This document shows positions 1-8,546 of a stretch of 22,305 nucleotides of DNA, in pieces. Below the pieces are notes generated by a model. It was not told the origin of the DNA. It saw only the letters and a program-made list of their open reading frames with translations, and ran no database searches. The stretch is taken from positions 1-22,305 of the forward strand of contig JAAAVE010000338.1 in the NCBI GenBank assembly GCA_015679605.1, written 5' to 3'. The position numbers were made by a program, and so were the translations under genes. How positions within the stretch are numbered: position 1 is the stretch's first letter; the number at the start of each line of letters is the position of its first letter. The DNA comes from Podila epigama (Eukaryota; Mortierellomycota; Mortierellomycetes; Mortierellales; Mortierellaceae).

Positions 1-554
1 AAAAAAAAGGAATCCTACTTGTGCAATAACTTTTCTACTTTGCTACAAATAAATGATCAAGAGAGATACAGCACGACAAATAGTTCAGAAGTCAACTCAA
101 GGAGATGAAGTCTTTTTTTTGTTGCATGGTGAAAGAAGGGTAAAAAACAACAGAGTGAACAGTAACCTCCACATTTGATGTATTTTCGTGTGGGGAAATG
201 CAATTTTGAGTTTTGTGGAGACATTTTTTTCTCGTGGGCCGCCTCGCACAGTGAGCATGTGCAACCACACCATGCTCTTTGTTTCCTACAGAAAGCCACC
301 ACCCATTGAATACATGAAGCACATCGAGAAGAGTTGGTGAGACTTGGTGCAGATCCTCTCGAGATACATCTTTTTGTCGGAACAAGTCTCCTTTCAGGAG
401 CAAATGGTTCAACTGTCTTCAAGATACATGTATGTGTCTGTATTATCATGCGATTGTACTTTATTAAGCTGAACCCGCGATATGATATGGTGGAATTAGG
501 ATATCATCATTGATTTTTCTCTTCTCCTTGCTTGCTATTATGCTATATTGACTC
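1..554. other. Spacer downstream of the F-box gene
   Basis: No convincing gene is visible. The longest open frames are on the minus strand (57-449 and 92-412), overlap each other, and show no domain or codon-like composition. The stretch is best read as the 3' flank of the F-box gene that ends at 555, plus intergenic sequence. Confidence 0.5.
460..465 (-). terminator. Candidate polyadenylation signal of the F-box gene
   Basis: AATAAA is read on the minus strand about 90 nt past the stop codon at 555-557. Position and orientation fit a 3'-end signal. The hexamer is common in A/T-rich spacers, so support is only positional. Confidence 0.35.
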
Positions 555-2681
555 TTACAGGCTATCGTGCTCAATGTGGACACTGTACCGTTGAGCATCC
601 TTAAACATTTGTTGAATGGCTTCTCGTTGAGTTGCACCTCCGCCAGCGACGTGCAAGGTCCTGAGGTTGGGCCAGTGGGCGATCATCCAATCAATTGAAT
701 TCTTTTCCATGGGCAAGTGTCGGTAGTGCGAAAACCAAAAGTACTTGATCTGGTTCGATCTCGCGAGCCATCCCAAAGTGGATTTGACGGGCGACAGATT
801 GAGCGATGGGCACGTGACGGTAAGACACTCGAGGAGAGGGAACCCACTGAGGAACCGAAAGATGGCCGAGTCTGTTCCTTGGAAACCGCAAACGAGTTTT
901 ACGAGATTGGTACAGGCCCAGTTGAGGGCGATAGGGTGACGACGCGGCATACGACGAGGACCATTCGAGTAGAGCTCTTCGCTATCAAGGTTTTCTTCTT
1001 CAGCCGTCGGTGCTCGATCGAGGTGGAAGATCATGCCATCAGCCTCAAATTCGCGTAGCTTTGTATTGGACTGGAGGAAGCGGAGCAAGTCCTTTTTGAA
1101 CTCTCGGCTTGAAAACCCAAAGGAAATGTCAAGGCAGTCAACATTCTTGCAATGTTCCTGCATCGTCTTGAGCGCTCGCTGTCCAAAACACGAGTTTCTA
1201 AAGCCGACTGTGGTGAGCTGAGGGAACGATTTGAGGATCTCGACGATGGTGTCTTCCTTGATCACGTCAAAGGGAATTGCGAACCTGATGATGCGCAGAT
1301 GTGGATAAGACATTTTAAAGGAGTGAATGAACTCGGTGGACCATTCCCACCGGTAAATCTTGATCATCATGTCTGGCACCAGGAACTCTTCGATGAGAAT
1401 ACTTTCAAGTCTTGGGAAGTATTCTGAGAGGTCCAATAGATCATCCTGAGAAATGTCTACGAGCCGGATCTCGAGAGCTCGGATGGACGAGGTCTTTTTC
1501 TTGCCTGTCTTTTTAAGCTTTTCTTGATAAATATTCCAGTCAAAGGTGCTGATGGTGTTGTTGGGTTGCACAGTTTCTACAGCTGTTGTTGCAGCGTCGG
1601 TGCCAGAGCCCATGTCAGTGCCCATGTCAGTGCTTGTGTTTGTGCTAGTGCCAGAGCCTGAACCAGAGCCCGAGCTTGAGCCTACACCTGCTCCTGACTC
1701 TGTTCCTGATCCTGCCAAGGTGCTTGACCCGGAGACCGATGTGGATTGATCAAGTGAGACTCCAGCAAGTGAGTTGACAAGGGTATCCTCATTATTACGA
1801 TGGTGATACACATTGCCCTGGAGCATCAGCATGGTAGGCCGAGGGGGTACGGGATCAGGTTTTGGAGTCTGAGGTTGATCGACGATGTCGTAGGGCTGGC
1901 GTGTGGTGAGGATGTAGAGACCTTCGAGGACGAGATTGACGAGATGTGGGTAAGAGACGAGGATGTCTTCGATGTAGATTTTTGGTTTCTTGGGGGGGTA
2001 GCCTCGGATACTGATTTTGAGGTTGAGGACCGAGTTGGCGGGTAGCCTGAGGACGAGGTTGGGATCTTGGTTGAGGATCCTGACGGACAGGGTCTCGAGG
2101 GCGGGGGTGTGTCCGGCGGAGATGAGTCTTTTCTCGAGTTCAAGAAAGGTCTTTTCGGTTGGGGGAGGGAGCTCTTTGCGACGAAAGATGCGCCGCCATG
2201 GTTGCTTCTTTGGTGGGGGAGGTGGGATGGGAAATTGGATCCAATCGATGGAAGTTGTGAACTGAGCATGGTTTTCAAAGGCGTGGACAAAGGAAGGGCG
2301 ATCAAAGTCAGCAGAGTAGATGTGACGGAAGAGAAGGGGTTGGAAGAGGGTGTGCCAGTGTTTGCAGACTTGGGCGCATTGGGCCAAGGTGGGCCGCCTG
2401 AGGAAGACGGCGATGCAGAGGATGATCTCGGGGATGGCCAGTGCTTGGGCGACAGCAGGAGCAACGGGTGTGGGTGTGGGTTGTTTCTTGTTCTTGTCCT
2501 TGTTCTTGCTTTTGGGGATGGTCATGGTTACGGTCAAGGTCTTGGTGATGGTCGTGTCGGTATCTGCATTTTCGGTGGTGGAGAAGGAATTGTTGTTGTG
2601 ATCAAATGTGTAGATGGTTGTGGGTGCGGGTGCGTCTGGTTGTTGGCTCTTTGGCCGTTTCCACTTTAGGGATGGTGCCAT
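555..2681 (-). CDS. F-box protein with leucine-rich-repeat-like C-terminal region
   Basis: A single uninterrupted frame of 708 residues. Residues about 79-128 form an F-box-like segment: an IPEIIL helix, a hydrophobic FLRRPTL stretch, then CAQVCKHWHTLFQPLL. In this family the segment binds Skp1 and links a substrate to an SCF ubiquitin ligase. The rest has irregular leucine-rich units (for example YPHLVNLVLEGL near 244-255 and FPRLESILIEEF in the C-terminal half), a likely substrate-binding surface. The N-terminus (1-75) is basic and Thr/Pro-rich. A Gly/Ser/Thr-rich low-complexity insert lies at about 315-365 between two parts of the repeat region, and a proline run lies near 152-157. The start at 2681 is the first ATG of the frame. 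Fungi of the Mortierella type carry very many such F-box genes, so no orthologue or substrate can be named. Confidence 0.8.
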   Translation of the reverse strand: MAPSLKWKRPKSQQPDAPAPTTIYTFDHNNNSFSTTENADTDTTITKTLTVTMTIPKSKNKDKNKKQPTPTPVAPAVAQALAIPEIILCIAVFLRRPTLAQCAQVCKHWHTLFQPLLFRHIYSADFDRPSFVHAFENHAQFTTSIDWIQFPIPPPPPKKQPWRRIFRRKELPPPTEKTFLELEKRLISAGHTPALETLSVRILNQDPNLVLRLPANSVLNLKISIRGYPPKKPKIYIEDILVSYPHLVNLVLEGLYILTTRQPYDIVDQPQTPKPDPVPPRPTMLMLQGNVYHHRNNEDTLVNSLAGVSLDQSTSVSGSSTLAGSGTESGAGVGSSSGSGSGSGTSTNTSTDMGTDMGSGTDAATTAVETVQPNNTISTFDWNIYQEKLKKTGKKKTSSIRALEIRLVDISQDDLLDLSEYFPRLESILIEEFLVPDMMIKIYRWEWSTEFIHSFKMSYPHLRIIRFAIPFDVIKEDTIVEILKSFPQLTTVGFRNSCFGQRALKTMQEHCKNVDCLDISFGFSSREFKKDLLRFLQSNTKLREFEADGMIFHLDRAPTAEEENLDSEELYSNGPRRMPRRHPIALNWACTNLVKLVCGFQGTDSAIFRFLSGFPLLECLTVTCPSLNLSPVKSTLGWLARSNQIKYFWFSHYRHLPMEKNSIDWMIAHWPNLRTLHVAGGGATQREAIQQMFKDAQRYSVHIEHDSL
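1590..1740 (-). repeat. Low-complexity insert coding Gly/Ser/Thr/Asp in the F-box gene
   Basis: The plus strand shows degenerate 6-nt periods (gccagagcctgaaccagagcc, and repeated catgtcagtgcc units). Read on the minus strand they code Gly-Ser, Ser-Thr and Asp-Met-Gly repeats. It is an in-frame expanded microsatellite inside the coding region. Confidence 0.6.
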
Positions 2682-2842
2682 CCTGGAGAGCAGGGTATTC
2701 TTATGAGGATGTGAGTGGTGAAGGGTGTAGGTACGTGAGTATAGGTATGGGATGTGAGTATGGGATGTGAGTATGGGTATGTCAATAAGTGAGGGTTGTG
2801 AGTGAGCAAGGTGAAAGGGCGCAAATAGGGTGTGCGTCTATG

Positions 2843-2890
2843 TGTGGAAGTGGAAGTGGAAGTGAAAGTGAAAGTGGACGTGTGAGTGAA
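2843..2890. repeat. GGAAGT-type hexamer repeat
   Basis: Degenerate 6-nt units (ggaagt, gaaagt) run in tandem just upstream of the F-box start, followed by gtgagtg and ggaaattggt repeats. On the minus strand this is a pyrimidine-rich ACTTCC tract, likely promoter or 5' UTR sequence of the F-box gene. Confidence 0.6.
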
Positions 2891-3036
2891 ATTGGTGGAA
2901 ATTGGTGGAAATAAGAGAAGAGAAAGAAAAAGAAAAGAGTGAGAAGAGAAAAAAAAGAAGAGCAAAAAAGAAAGAAAAAAATATTTTCTGGTTGCACAAA
3001 GGTGTGCATGCAGACAAGAGACAAAGGACAATACAA

Positions 3037-3080
3037 TGTGTGTGTGTGTGTGGATGGATGGATGGATGGATGGATGGATG
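3037..3080. repeat. Compound (TG)n-(GATG)n microsatellite
   Basis: About eight TG dinucleotides pass directly into about seven GATG tetranucleotides. It is a pure compound microsatellite with no coding role visible. Confidence 0.85.
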
Positions 3081-3177
3081 CACAAAAGGTTCTTTTTATA
3101 CCATTCCGTTGATGTACAAAGCGTACAGGATGAGGCTATGGATGGGACGGAACAGATGGATAGCATGGCATGGATAG

Positions 3178-3245
3178 CATGAATGGCATGGCATGAATGG
3201 CATGGCATGAATGGCATGGTGTTAGGACATGGTGTTAGGACATGG
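3178..3245. repeat. Two adjoining tandem arrays (14 bp x3 and 13 bp x2)
   Basis: The unit catgaatggcatgg occurs three times exactly (3178-3191, 3192-3205, 3206-3219). It is followed without a gap by tgttaggacatgg twice (3220-3232, 3233-3245). Both units end in catgg, which suggests the second array grew from the edge of the first. Confidence 0.85.
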
Positions 3246-3393
3246 ACACAGATACAGCCATTCAGTAGATACAGGGAACAGAAAAGAAAGAGAAAAAAAA
3301 GTGCTCAACTTGTGAGTGTTGTGCATGTGTGCATGCGTGCGTGTGTTGATGTGGAGAGGGTTCTTTTTTGTACGAGGTAGTGGTCAAATGTCA

Positions 3394-3421
3394 TGTTGGA
3401 TGTTGGATGTTGGATGTTGGA
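3394..3421. repeat. TGTTGGA heptamer, four copies
   Basis: Four perfect tandem copies of the 7-nt unit tgttgga, followed by related gattggtcgatggtcgatga sequence. Confidence 0.8.
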
Positions 3422-3715
3422 CGATTGGTCGATGGTCGATGATGAGCACAAATGGACAAGAAAAAGGCGTCGTAATAATGACCATGATCATGACCATTGC
3501 AATTGGATGTCAACGGCGTGTTGCATTTTTTTTTTGCTTCTCTAGGCGATTAGAACGGGAAGGAGGATTGCGCCTCCACTCGGTCATAATTCTGTGTGTG
3601 CCTGGCCCTCCCTTTGTGTTGTGTGGAGAATGATCAAAACATGAACGAACAACCACAACGAACGACTTTTTAAAAACAAAAAACAACGACAATCAACAAA
3701 ACAGAGTTAATTCGT

Positions 3716-3806
3716 TTTTGGGGGACATTGCACATTGGACATTGCACATTGGACATTGGACATTGCACGTTGGACATTGGATATTTCACCTTTCACATTG
3801 GACAGT
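3716..3806. repeat. Heptamer-based array (TTGGACA/TTGCACA)
   Basis: Seven-nt units of the form ttggaca and ttgcaca alternate, giving a 14-nt higher period (gacattgcacattg). The array decays at its right end (gatatttcacctttcacattg). Confidence 0.8.
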
Positions 3807-3940
3807 GAGAGCAAAGGGATGGCCAAAAAAAAATGCCGAAGACAAACACAGGAAAGGACGATTGAAGGAAGAGAGATGGGAAGCATGACCAAATGACCAA
3901 CACAAACAAAGAAACAAAACAAACAGAACGAGACAAAGGC

Positions 3941-3964
3941 AATGACCATGACCATGACCATGAC
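3941..3964. repeat. (ATGACC)n hexamer
   Basis: Four tandem copies of the hexamer atgacc, followed by variant copies (ttgaatcatgaatcattg). The same hexamer, read on the other strand, codes the His-Gly repeat of the YPI1-like gene near 11066-11102. Confidence 0.75.
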
Positions 3965-4151
3965 CTTGAATCATGAATCATTGTCCATGAACCACGCTAT
4001 GAGCCATGACATGGAACCTCCTTCTCCCTCAATTTTAACCATGGACACAGAGTCTAGTCTCGAATTTATCTCTTTTTTTTTGTTTCCTATTTCTATTTTA
4101 TTGCTCAACTCCATCCATGTGCGTGTCGTATTTTCCATCCCTTTTGATTCA

Positions 4152-4200
4152 TCGACAGACAGACAGACAGACAGACAGATAGTCAGACAGAGACAAGAGA
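4152..4200. repeat. (CAGA)n tetranucleotide repeat
   Basis: About six perfect gaca/caga units are followed by decayed copies and a short gagaga run. A smaller gacagaca cluster lies at about 4459-4472. Confidence 0.8.
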
Positions 4201-4970
4201 GAGAGATTCATTCTTCCTCGGAGAATGTTTTCCTGTCTCTGTTGCAATTGATGCCCTCAATTGCTTTTTTTTAATTATTTTTGGTGTTGTTGTTGTTGCT
4301 GATGATGAAAAAAGAAAAAGAGAAAGACAGGTGGAATGCATGGATGGACACGTGGATCCATGTGTACGATAGACTAGAACGCGCAGCCTGGACTCGTCAG
4401 TTGGTACCTGAACAGAGTCTCGTTCGTGCCTCGCGTCACTATCCAACAGACACACCAACAGACAGACAGACTTGACTGACAGGTTGACATGCAATCAAAC
4501 AGCGCTCACTCACTCACATCATTTGAACCGTTTATTATTTTTCTCATTTCATTTTCTAAATGTACAGGACCAGGGGGTCAAGATGTCATGTTAGCTTGGC
4601 GTTTCATGTTTTTTTTTTCTGCATCGCCCAAATGGGGTCAGATGAGAGTCGACACACACCCCATCCTTCCTCGTCAGGAATTAATTTTTGCACAGCCTCA
4701 TGTCATTGGAGATGGGACACCCATTGATCATGAACAATTGAACACGCATGCCAATATCCATCACAACCACAACCACAAACACAACAAAACATAACACAAA
4801 CACAACACAAACACACGCATTCGAATACGCAAACGCGTCACGATGGTCGTGAAGTCCACACAAGCAAACCAAAGCATCAACTGATCAGTCCGAAAAAAGA
4901 AATTAAGAAAGATAACGCCACCCCACTGGACTTTTGGGGGGAACGCCACTCACACAATCTCTCTGGTTTC

Positions 4971-5096
4971 CTTCTACTTTTCTACTTTTGTCCTTCTACT
5001 TTACTTTACATCTTCCACTTCCACTTTACATCTTCCACTTTTACTTTCACTTTAAATCTTCTCTACTTCTACTTTTCCTACTTCTTCTACTTCTCC
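4971..5096 (+). repeat. Long pyrimidine tract with CTACTTT / CATCTTCCACTTT units
   Basis: About 125 nt of almost pure C/T on the plus strand, broken mainly by single A residues. Two near-copies of ctttacatcttccact fall within it. Such CT tracts are common in fungal promoters; this one lies about 650 nt upstream of the RING-H2 start. Confidence 0.6.
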
Positions 5097-5167
5097 AACA
5101 AAAACACTCGCTCAAGGCCACAATTCACTCTTGCGCCAACTGCTACTCATACTCTTTCTCCTGCCCA

Positions 5168-5316
5168 CACACGCACACACGCACACACACTCACTCACTC
5201 ACACGCATTAAACCCAAAACACACTTGGACAAGCCTGCAAATCATACACAACGTCTTTGTCCAATCCCTAACCTTCATCTCATCCATCCCATCCCATCCC
5301 ATCCTATCCCATCCCT
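5168..5316. repeat. CA-rich repeat and CATCC pentamer array
   Basis: A (CA)n/(CACT)n run at about 5168-5204 is followed at about 5278-5316 by pentamer units catcc/catcccatcc. No gene is seen here. Confidence 0.7.
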
Positions 5317-5557
5317 TGAACACCCCTTGAACACCGTACCCCCACACATCTGTTGGCCTAACGACAACTCCCCACCCCCCCTTCTGTTCGGTTGAGGGAA
5401 GGAAAAGAACAAACGAAAGTCTTCTGCATCTATCTCTTGGAGAGAGAGAAAGACAAAGGATAAGAAAGAAACAGAAAAAAAAGAATAAAGCCATCGTCGT
5501 CCATCACATCTCAACTCATATCTCAAGAGATAAATGTGTGAATAACAAGGCAGCAAG

Positions 5558-5567
5558 TATATAAAAA
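5558..5567 (+). promoter_or_regulatory. Candidate TATA box for the RING-H2 gene
   Basis: TATATAAAAA lies about 175 nt upstream of the ATG at 5741 in an otherwise mixed sequence and matches the TATA consensus well. It would imply a 5' leader of roughly 100-140 nt. No transcript evidence is available. Confidence 0.4.
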
Positions 5568-5579
5568 GGCAAAAGGCTG

Positions 5580-5609
5580 AAAGGCAAGGCAAGGCAAGGC
5601 AAGGCAAGG
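5580..5609. repeat. AAGGC pentamer repeat
   Basis: Five perfect tandem copies of aaggc lie between the candidate TATA box and the RING-H2 start codon, so they are probably transcribed as part of the 5' leader. Confidence 0.75.
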
Positions 5610-5740
5610 GAAAAAAAGACGACACCATCCTTCATCAAACACACACCATCGTCGTCCTTCTCTTTCTCTCTTTTCTAATTCTACAACACTCTTCACATCC
5701 ATTATCCAACCTCACTCATCCATCAGAGTGAACTCATACC

Positions 5741-8293
5741 ATGGCATCATCACCAGCGACCATTGAACACTCGACCCCACCACCACCACCACCATCCATT
5801 GCGATCACAGACTCACTCTCTTCTATTGCCACAACATCGTCCTCCCCTGTCACCACATCTTCAGCACATCAACAGCAGCAGCAACAGCAATTACAGCAAC
5901 CTCAACAGCAACGACAACAGCAACGACAACGACAACAACAACAACAACCTCAACAGCAGCGGCAACAGCAGCAGCAATACTATAATCAAACACTACTATT
6001 GCTCAGGCCATGGTGGAGGCCACCTTCAAGAAATTTTCGGCCTCATCCTGCCAACAGAGTCCTCTCGACCGCCTTCACTCCAAACCCGATCTTAATCCCT
6101 GTGGGGCCGCGAGAGAGCCTGTCTCGGTACTGGTATCGTGCCCTGGAATACATCTTGCGGATACCCTTTCGAGAGATGATTGGGAATGCTGCCCGGCCAT
6201 ACGACCCCTCCGTCCCGCAGCCCCTAGCTGACATCCCCATGAGTATCCCCCCTCCCGCTCGTCCTCCGACCATGCATGATAACAACAATGATCCTGAACA
6301 GGGAAGAATAGGGGTAGGAACAGTTTCAGGCACGGATCCAATAGCGACTGCAACAGGAACAGAGACAGTATCGAGAACAGGCACAAGGACGGGAGCATCT
6401 TCTACTCTACCACCAGCAACACAACTACAAGGGCAACAACAAGAGCAAATTGAAGCAAACACACATGGATCCAATGGGCCACTTTCAAGGCAAGGTCATC
6501 GTCAACAACGGCGTCATCCATATCTCCCTCAGCTTCGGAATGCATGGGCCGAGCGAACAGCTGACATGAACATGGCCCTCTTGGCAGGATTCACCACAAC
6601 CATCATCGTGGTACGTGAGTGCTTCACTTGTTTTTGTTGGTTTCAATATAAGAGCAAGTGACAACAGCCCATGGACATGAACACAGCGGTGGCCGTTTAA
6701 ACAACAACTGCAACTGCAACAACAAAAAAAACAATAACAATGGGAGAGTGTGTTTACTCCAAAGGACCGTGTCCACGGGACTCAGTGTTCACTCTTTGCA
6801 GTCTATTAACAGGAAATGAAAAAAGCGACCTGTGTGTGCGTGTGATGCATGTGCATGCATGCGGAGATAGAGAAAGAGTTGACTCGTTCAAAGAAAATCA
6901 CATCTGCGTGAACATGAACAACGTCCCTTACCCCCCTTTTGGACCATGCAAACTGAAAAACAAAAGTATCATCTGTACTCTCCTCGTTTTCTTATCAACT
7001 TAGACAATCCTCGCTATTGTTGCACTTGCTTTGGACTGGTCCGCAGATTGCACTTATCTCAAGGTCTACCTGTTCGTCTTTGTCGTCCGCAAATGGATCA
7101 TGTCCTTTCTCATGATGGACCGCGCTCTCTACCGACTTCCCCTCAATCTTGTAGAATGCGACCCTGACATTGATGAAGAGCGTCATAATGGGATGGCCAT
7201 CTAGTAAGTTTTTATTTATATATACATAATTCTCTTTCATGTGTTTTAATGTCTTTGCATATCTATGACACATGGACAGTTCAAAAAGACTCATGTACTC
7301 CCCCCCACCCGCACCCCAACTCAACTTGATAGCATGTCCGACCTTTTCACGTGGCATGGATATGCAATGCTTTTTGCAGGATCATTCTACGTCTACACCT
7401 ATGCAATCTCACACTACCTCGGCCCAGCACCCGTCATGACAGGTGTTGCAATCGTGTTTGCCTCCATGGGCCTGGTCCCCTTCTTTGCTTTGCTCACCAT
7501 CATCGTCCTCGCCCTCACCATCCTCTACATTTTCTACGTCTGCATCGTCCTCTGCATGTGGCCCTTTGAAAAATGTGGTCTCTCACGCCGTCGTGCCATC
7601 AGTCGTCGCAATGGCGGCTACCGCTCAAACGGAACAACAAACACCACGGACTTGGCGCAGTTGGAACGAGGGGGCAGTCGACTGTCGAGCATCATTGGCT
7701 TTGGCAGCATGGGTATTGTCAAACCTACACCCGCCATGGCCGCATTGCCCATTGTTATCTATCGGGAACCAGTCATAGTGACAACTCTCGAAAAGGACAA
7801 GGAGTCAACCACAGAGCAATCAGAGGAAAAGAATGTTTCTGAAGCAAAAGCACAGTTACCTCAGAATCCTACGGATGACAATGAGCATGCTGACCTTGAT
7901 ACAATAATTATCATTAACAAAACAAACGATCCCGGACAATCCACTGTCTCTTCAATACGACCTCATCAAGATGGAAATTCCAGCGGTAGAGGCGGCGGCG
8001 CGAGCTCAGGAGGCGGCGAAGTGGACGTCATTACAGCAGCTGAAGAAAGGATACCAGCAGCACCATCAAAAGCAAAATCAATAGGAACGACGGAAAGTCC
8101 TGTGGAAGAAGTGGAGCAACATCCAGAGATGTGGGGTCCTCTCTTTGACGCGGAATGTGCCATCTGTCTATCCGACTTTCATGACGGTGATGTGTTGAGG
8201 CAAATGCTTTGCGATCATTACTTTCACCGTAATTGTGTAGACCGATGGTTGGTCAAGAATCCATTCTGTCCTAAATGCAAGCGGCCCATTTGA
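5741..8293 (+). CDS. Multi-pass membrane RING-H2 E3 ubiquitin ligase
   Basis: I model three exons, 5741-6610, 7004-7205 minus the last two bases (7004-7203), and 7333-8293, giving 676 residues. Phases agree at both junctions. The C-terminus is a complete RING-H2 finger, C-x2-C-x14-C-x-H-x2-H-x2-C-x10-C-x2-C (Cys632, 635, 650, His652, 655, Cys658, 669, 672), which binds two zinc ions and recruits an E2 enzyme; the protein ends four residues later. Hydrophobic segments at about 276-300, 308-328, 367-387 and 391-432 suggest four or five membrane passes, so it is probably an organelle-membrane ligase. Residues about 45-80 are a Gln-rich run and about 180-275 are Thr/Gly/Gln-rich and likely disordered. 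A Ser/Glu-rich linker separates the membrane part from the RING. The ATG sits in a good context (accATGG). Substrate and compartment cannot be told. Confidence 0.82.
5871..5985 (+). repeat. CAA/CAG repeat coding poly-glutamine
   Basis: Mixed CAA and CAG codons, with a few CGA/CCT interruptions, code a Gln-rich run in the N-terminus of the RING-H2 protein. Codon mixing suggests an old or stabilised tract rather than a recent pure expansion. Confidence 0.8.
6611..7003 (+). other. Intron 1 of the RING-H2 gene
   Basis: GTACGT donor after a phase-0 valine codon, TTAG acceptor. The junction restores one continuous hydrophobic helix (TTTIIV joined to TILAIVALAL). A better consensus donor, GTGAGT, lies 4 nt further (6615) but would break the frame. 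At 393 nt this intron is long for the window. Confidence 0.7.
7204..7332 (+). other. Intron 2 of the RING-H2 gene
   Basis: GTAAGT donor in phase 2, with CTCAAC branch-like sequence and GATAG acceptor. It joins TA to C to form a tyrosine codon directly before MSDLF. Without splicing the frame meets a TAG at the donor itself. Confidence 0.75.
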
Positions 8294-8546
8294 GCGTACA
8301 CGTCTACGTTTCCTTTTTTTTTTGTATTCTTTCTCTGTTTCTTTCTTTCATGTGTCGTTCACACTACTTCTTTGTATCATAATGTAAGTAGAAAGAGATG
8401 AAGTGGTGGAGACAAAAGTAAAAGCAAAATAGATTGAGGAAAACAAAAACAAAGTGCAAAACTGACTGCATATCAACGCGACACGAAGAACGCGTGTTCA
8501 TTTTGAGTTCATGCGCATTCAGAACCCATTTCTTTCAACATCATAT
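8294..8546. other. Spacer between convergent genes
   Basis: A 253-nt gap holds the 3' ends of the RING-H2 gene (plus) and the unassigned gene (minus). The plus strand is T-rich directly after the stop and then A-rich. No canonical AATAAA is seen for either gene. Confidence 0.5.

Larger units (their letters stand above)
2682..5740. other. Three-kilobase repeat-rich spacer between divergent genes
   Basis: This stretch separates the F-box start (2681, minus) from the RING-H2 start (5741, plus), so both upstream regions lie here. Open frames exist on both strands but are built from simple repeats and show no domain. The content is a chain of short tandem repeats (listed separately), purine and pyrimidine tracts and A/T runs. 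The only fairly non-repetitive island is about 4550-4760, where I see no gene. Confidence 0.6.

Noticed and set aside
57-449. Minus-strand open frame of 130 residues
   Set aside because: It overlaps another frame of similar size, has many Cys/His without any spacing pattern, and lies in the 3' flank of the F-box gene.
1826-2464. Second minus-strand frame of 212 residues inside the F-box gene
   Set aside because: It is a Ser/Pro-rich shadow of the F-box coding sequence in another frame; the F-box frame has clear domain content.
2666-3217. Minus-strand 183-residue frame ahead of the F-box gene
   Set aside because: It is made of translated microsatellites (His/Ser/Phe/Thr runs) and covers the probable promoter.
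3037-3806. CRISPR-like array
   Set aside because: The repeats are short head-to-tail tandem units without spacers, in a eukaryotic context.
4489-4794. Plus-strand frame of 101 residues in the spacer
   Set aside because: It has no domain, ends in a His/Asn repeat from CA-rich DNA, and has no supporting signals.
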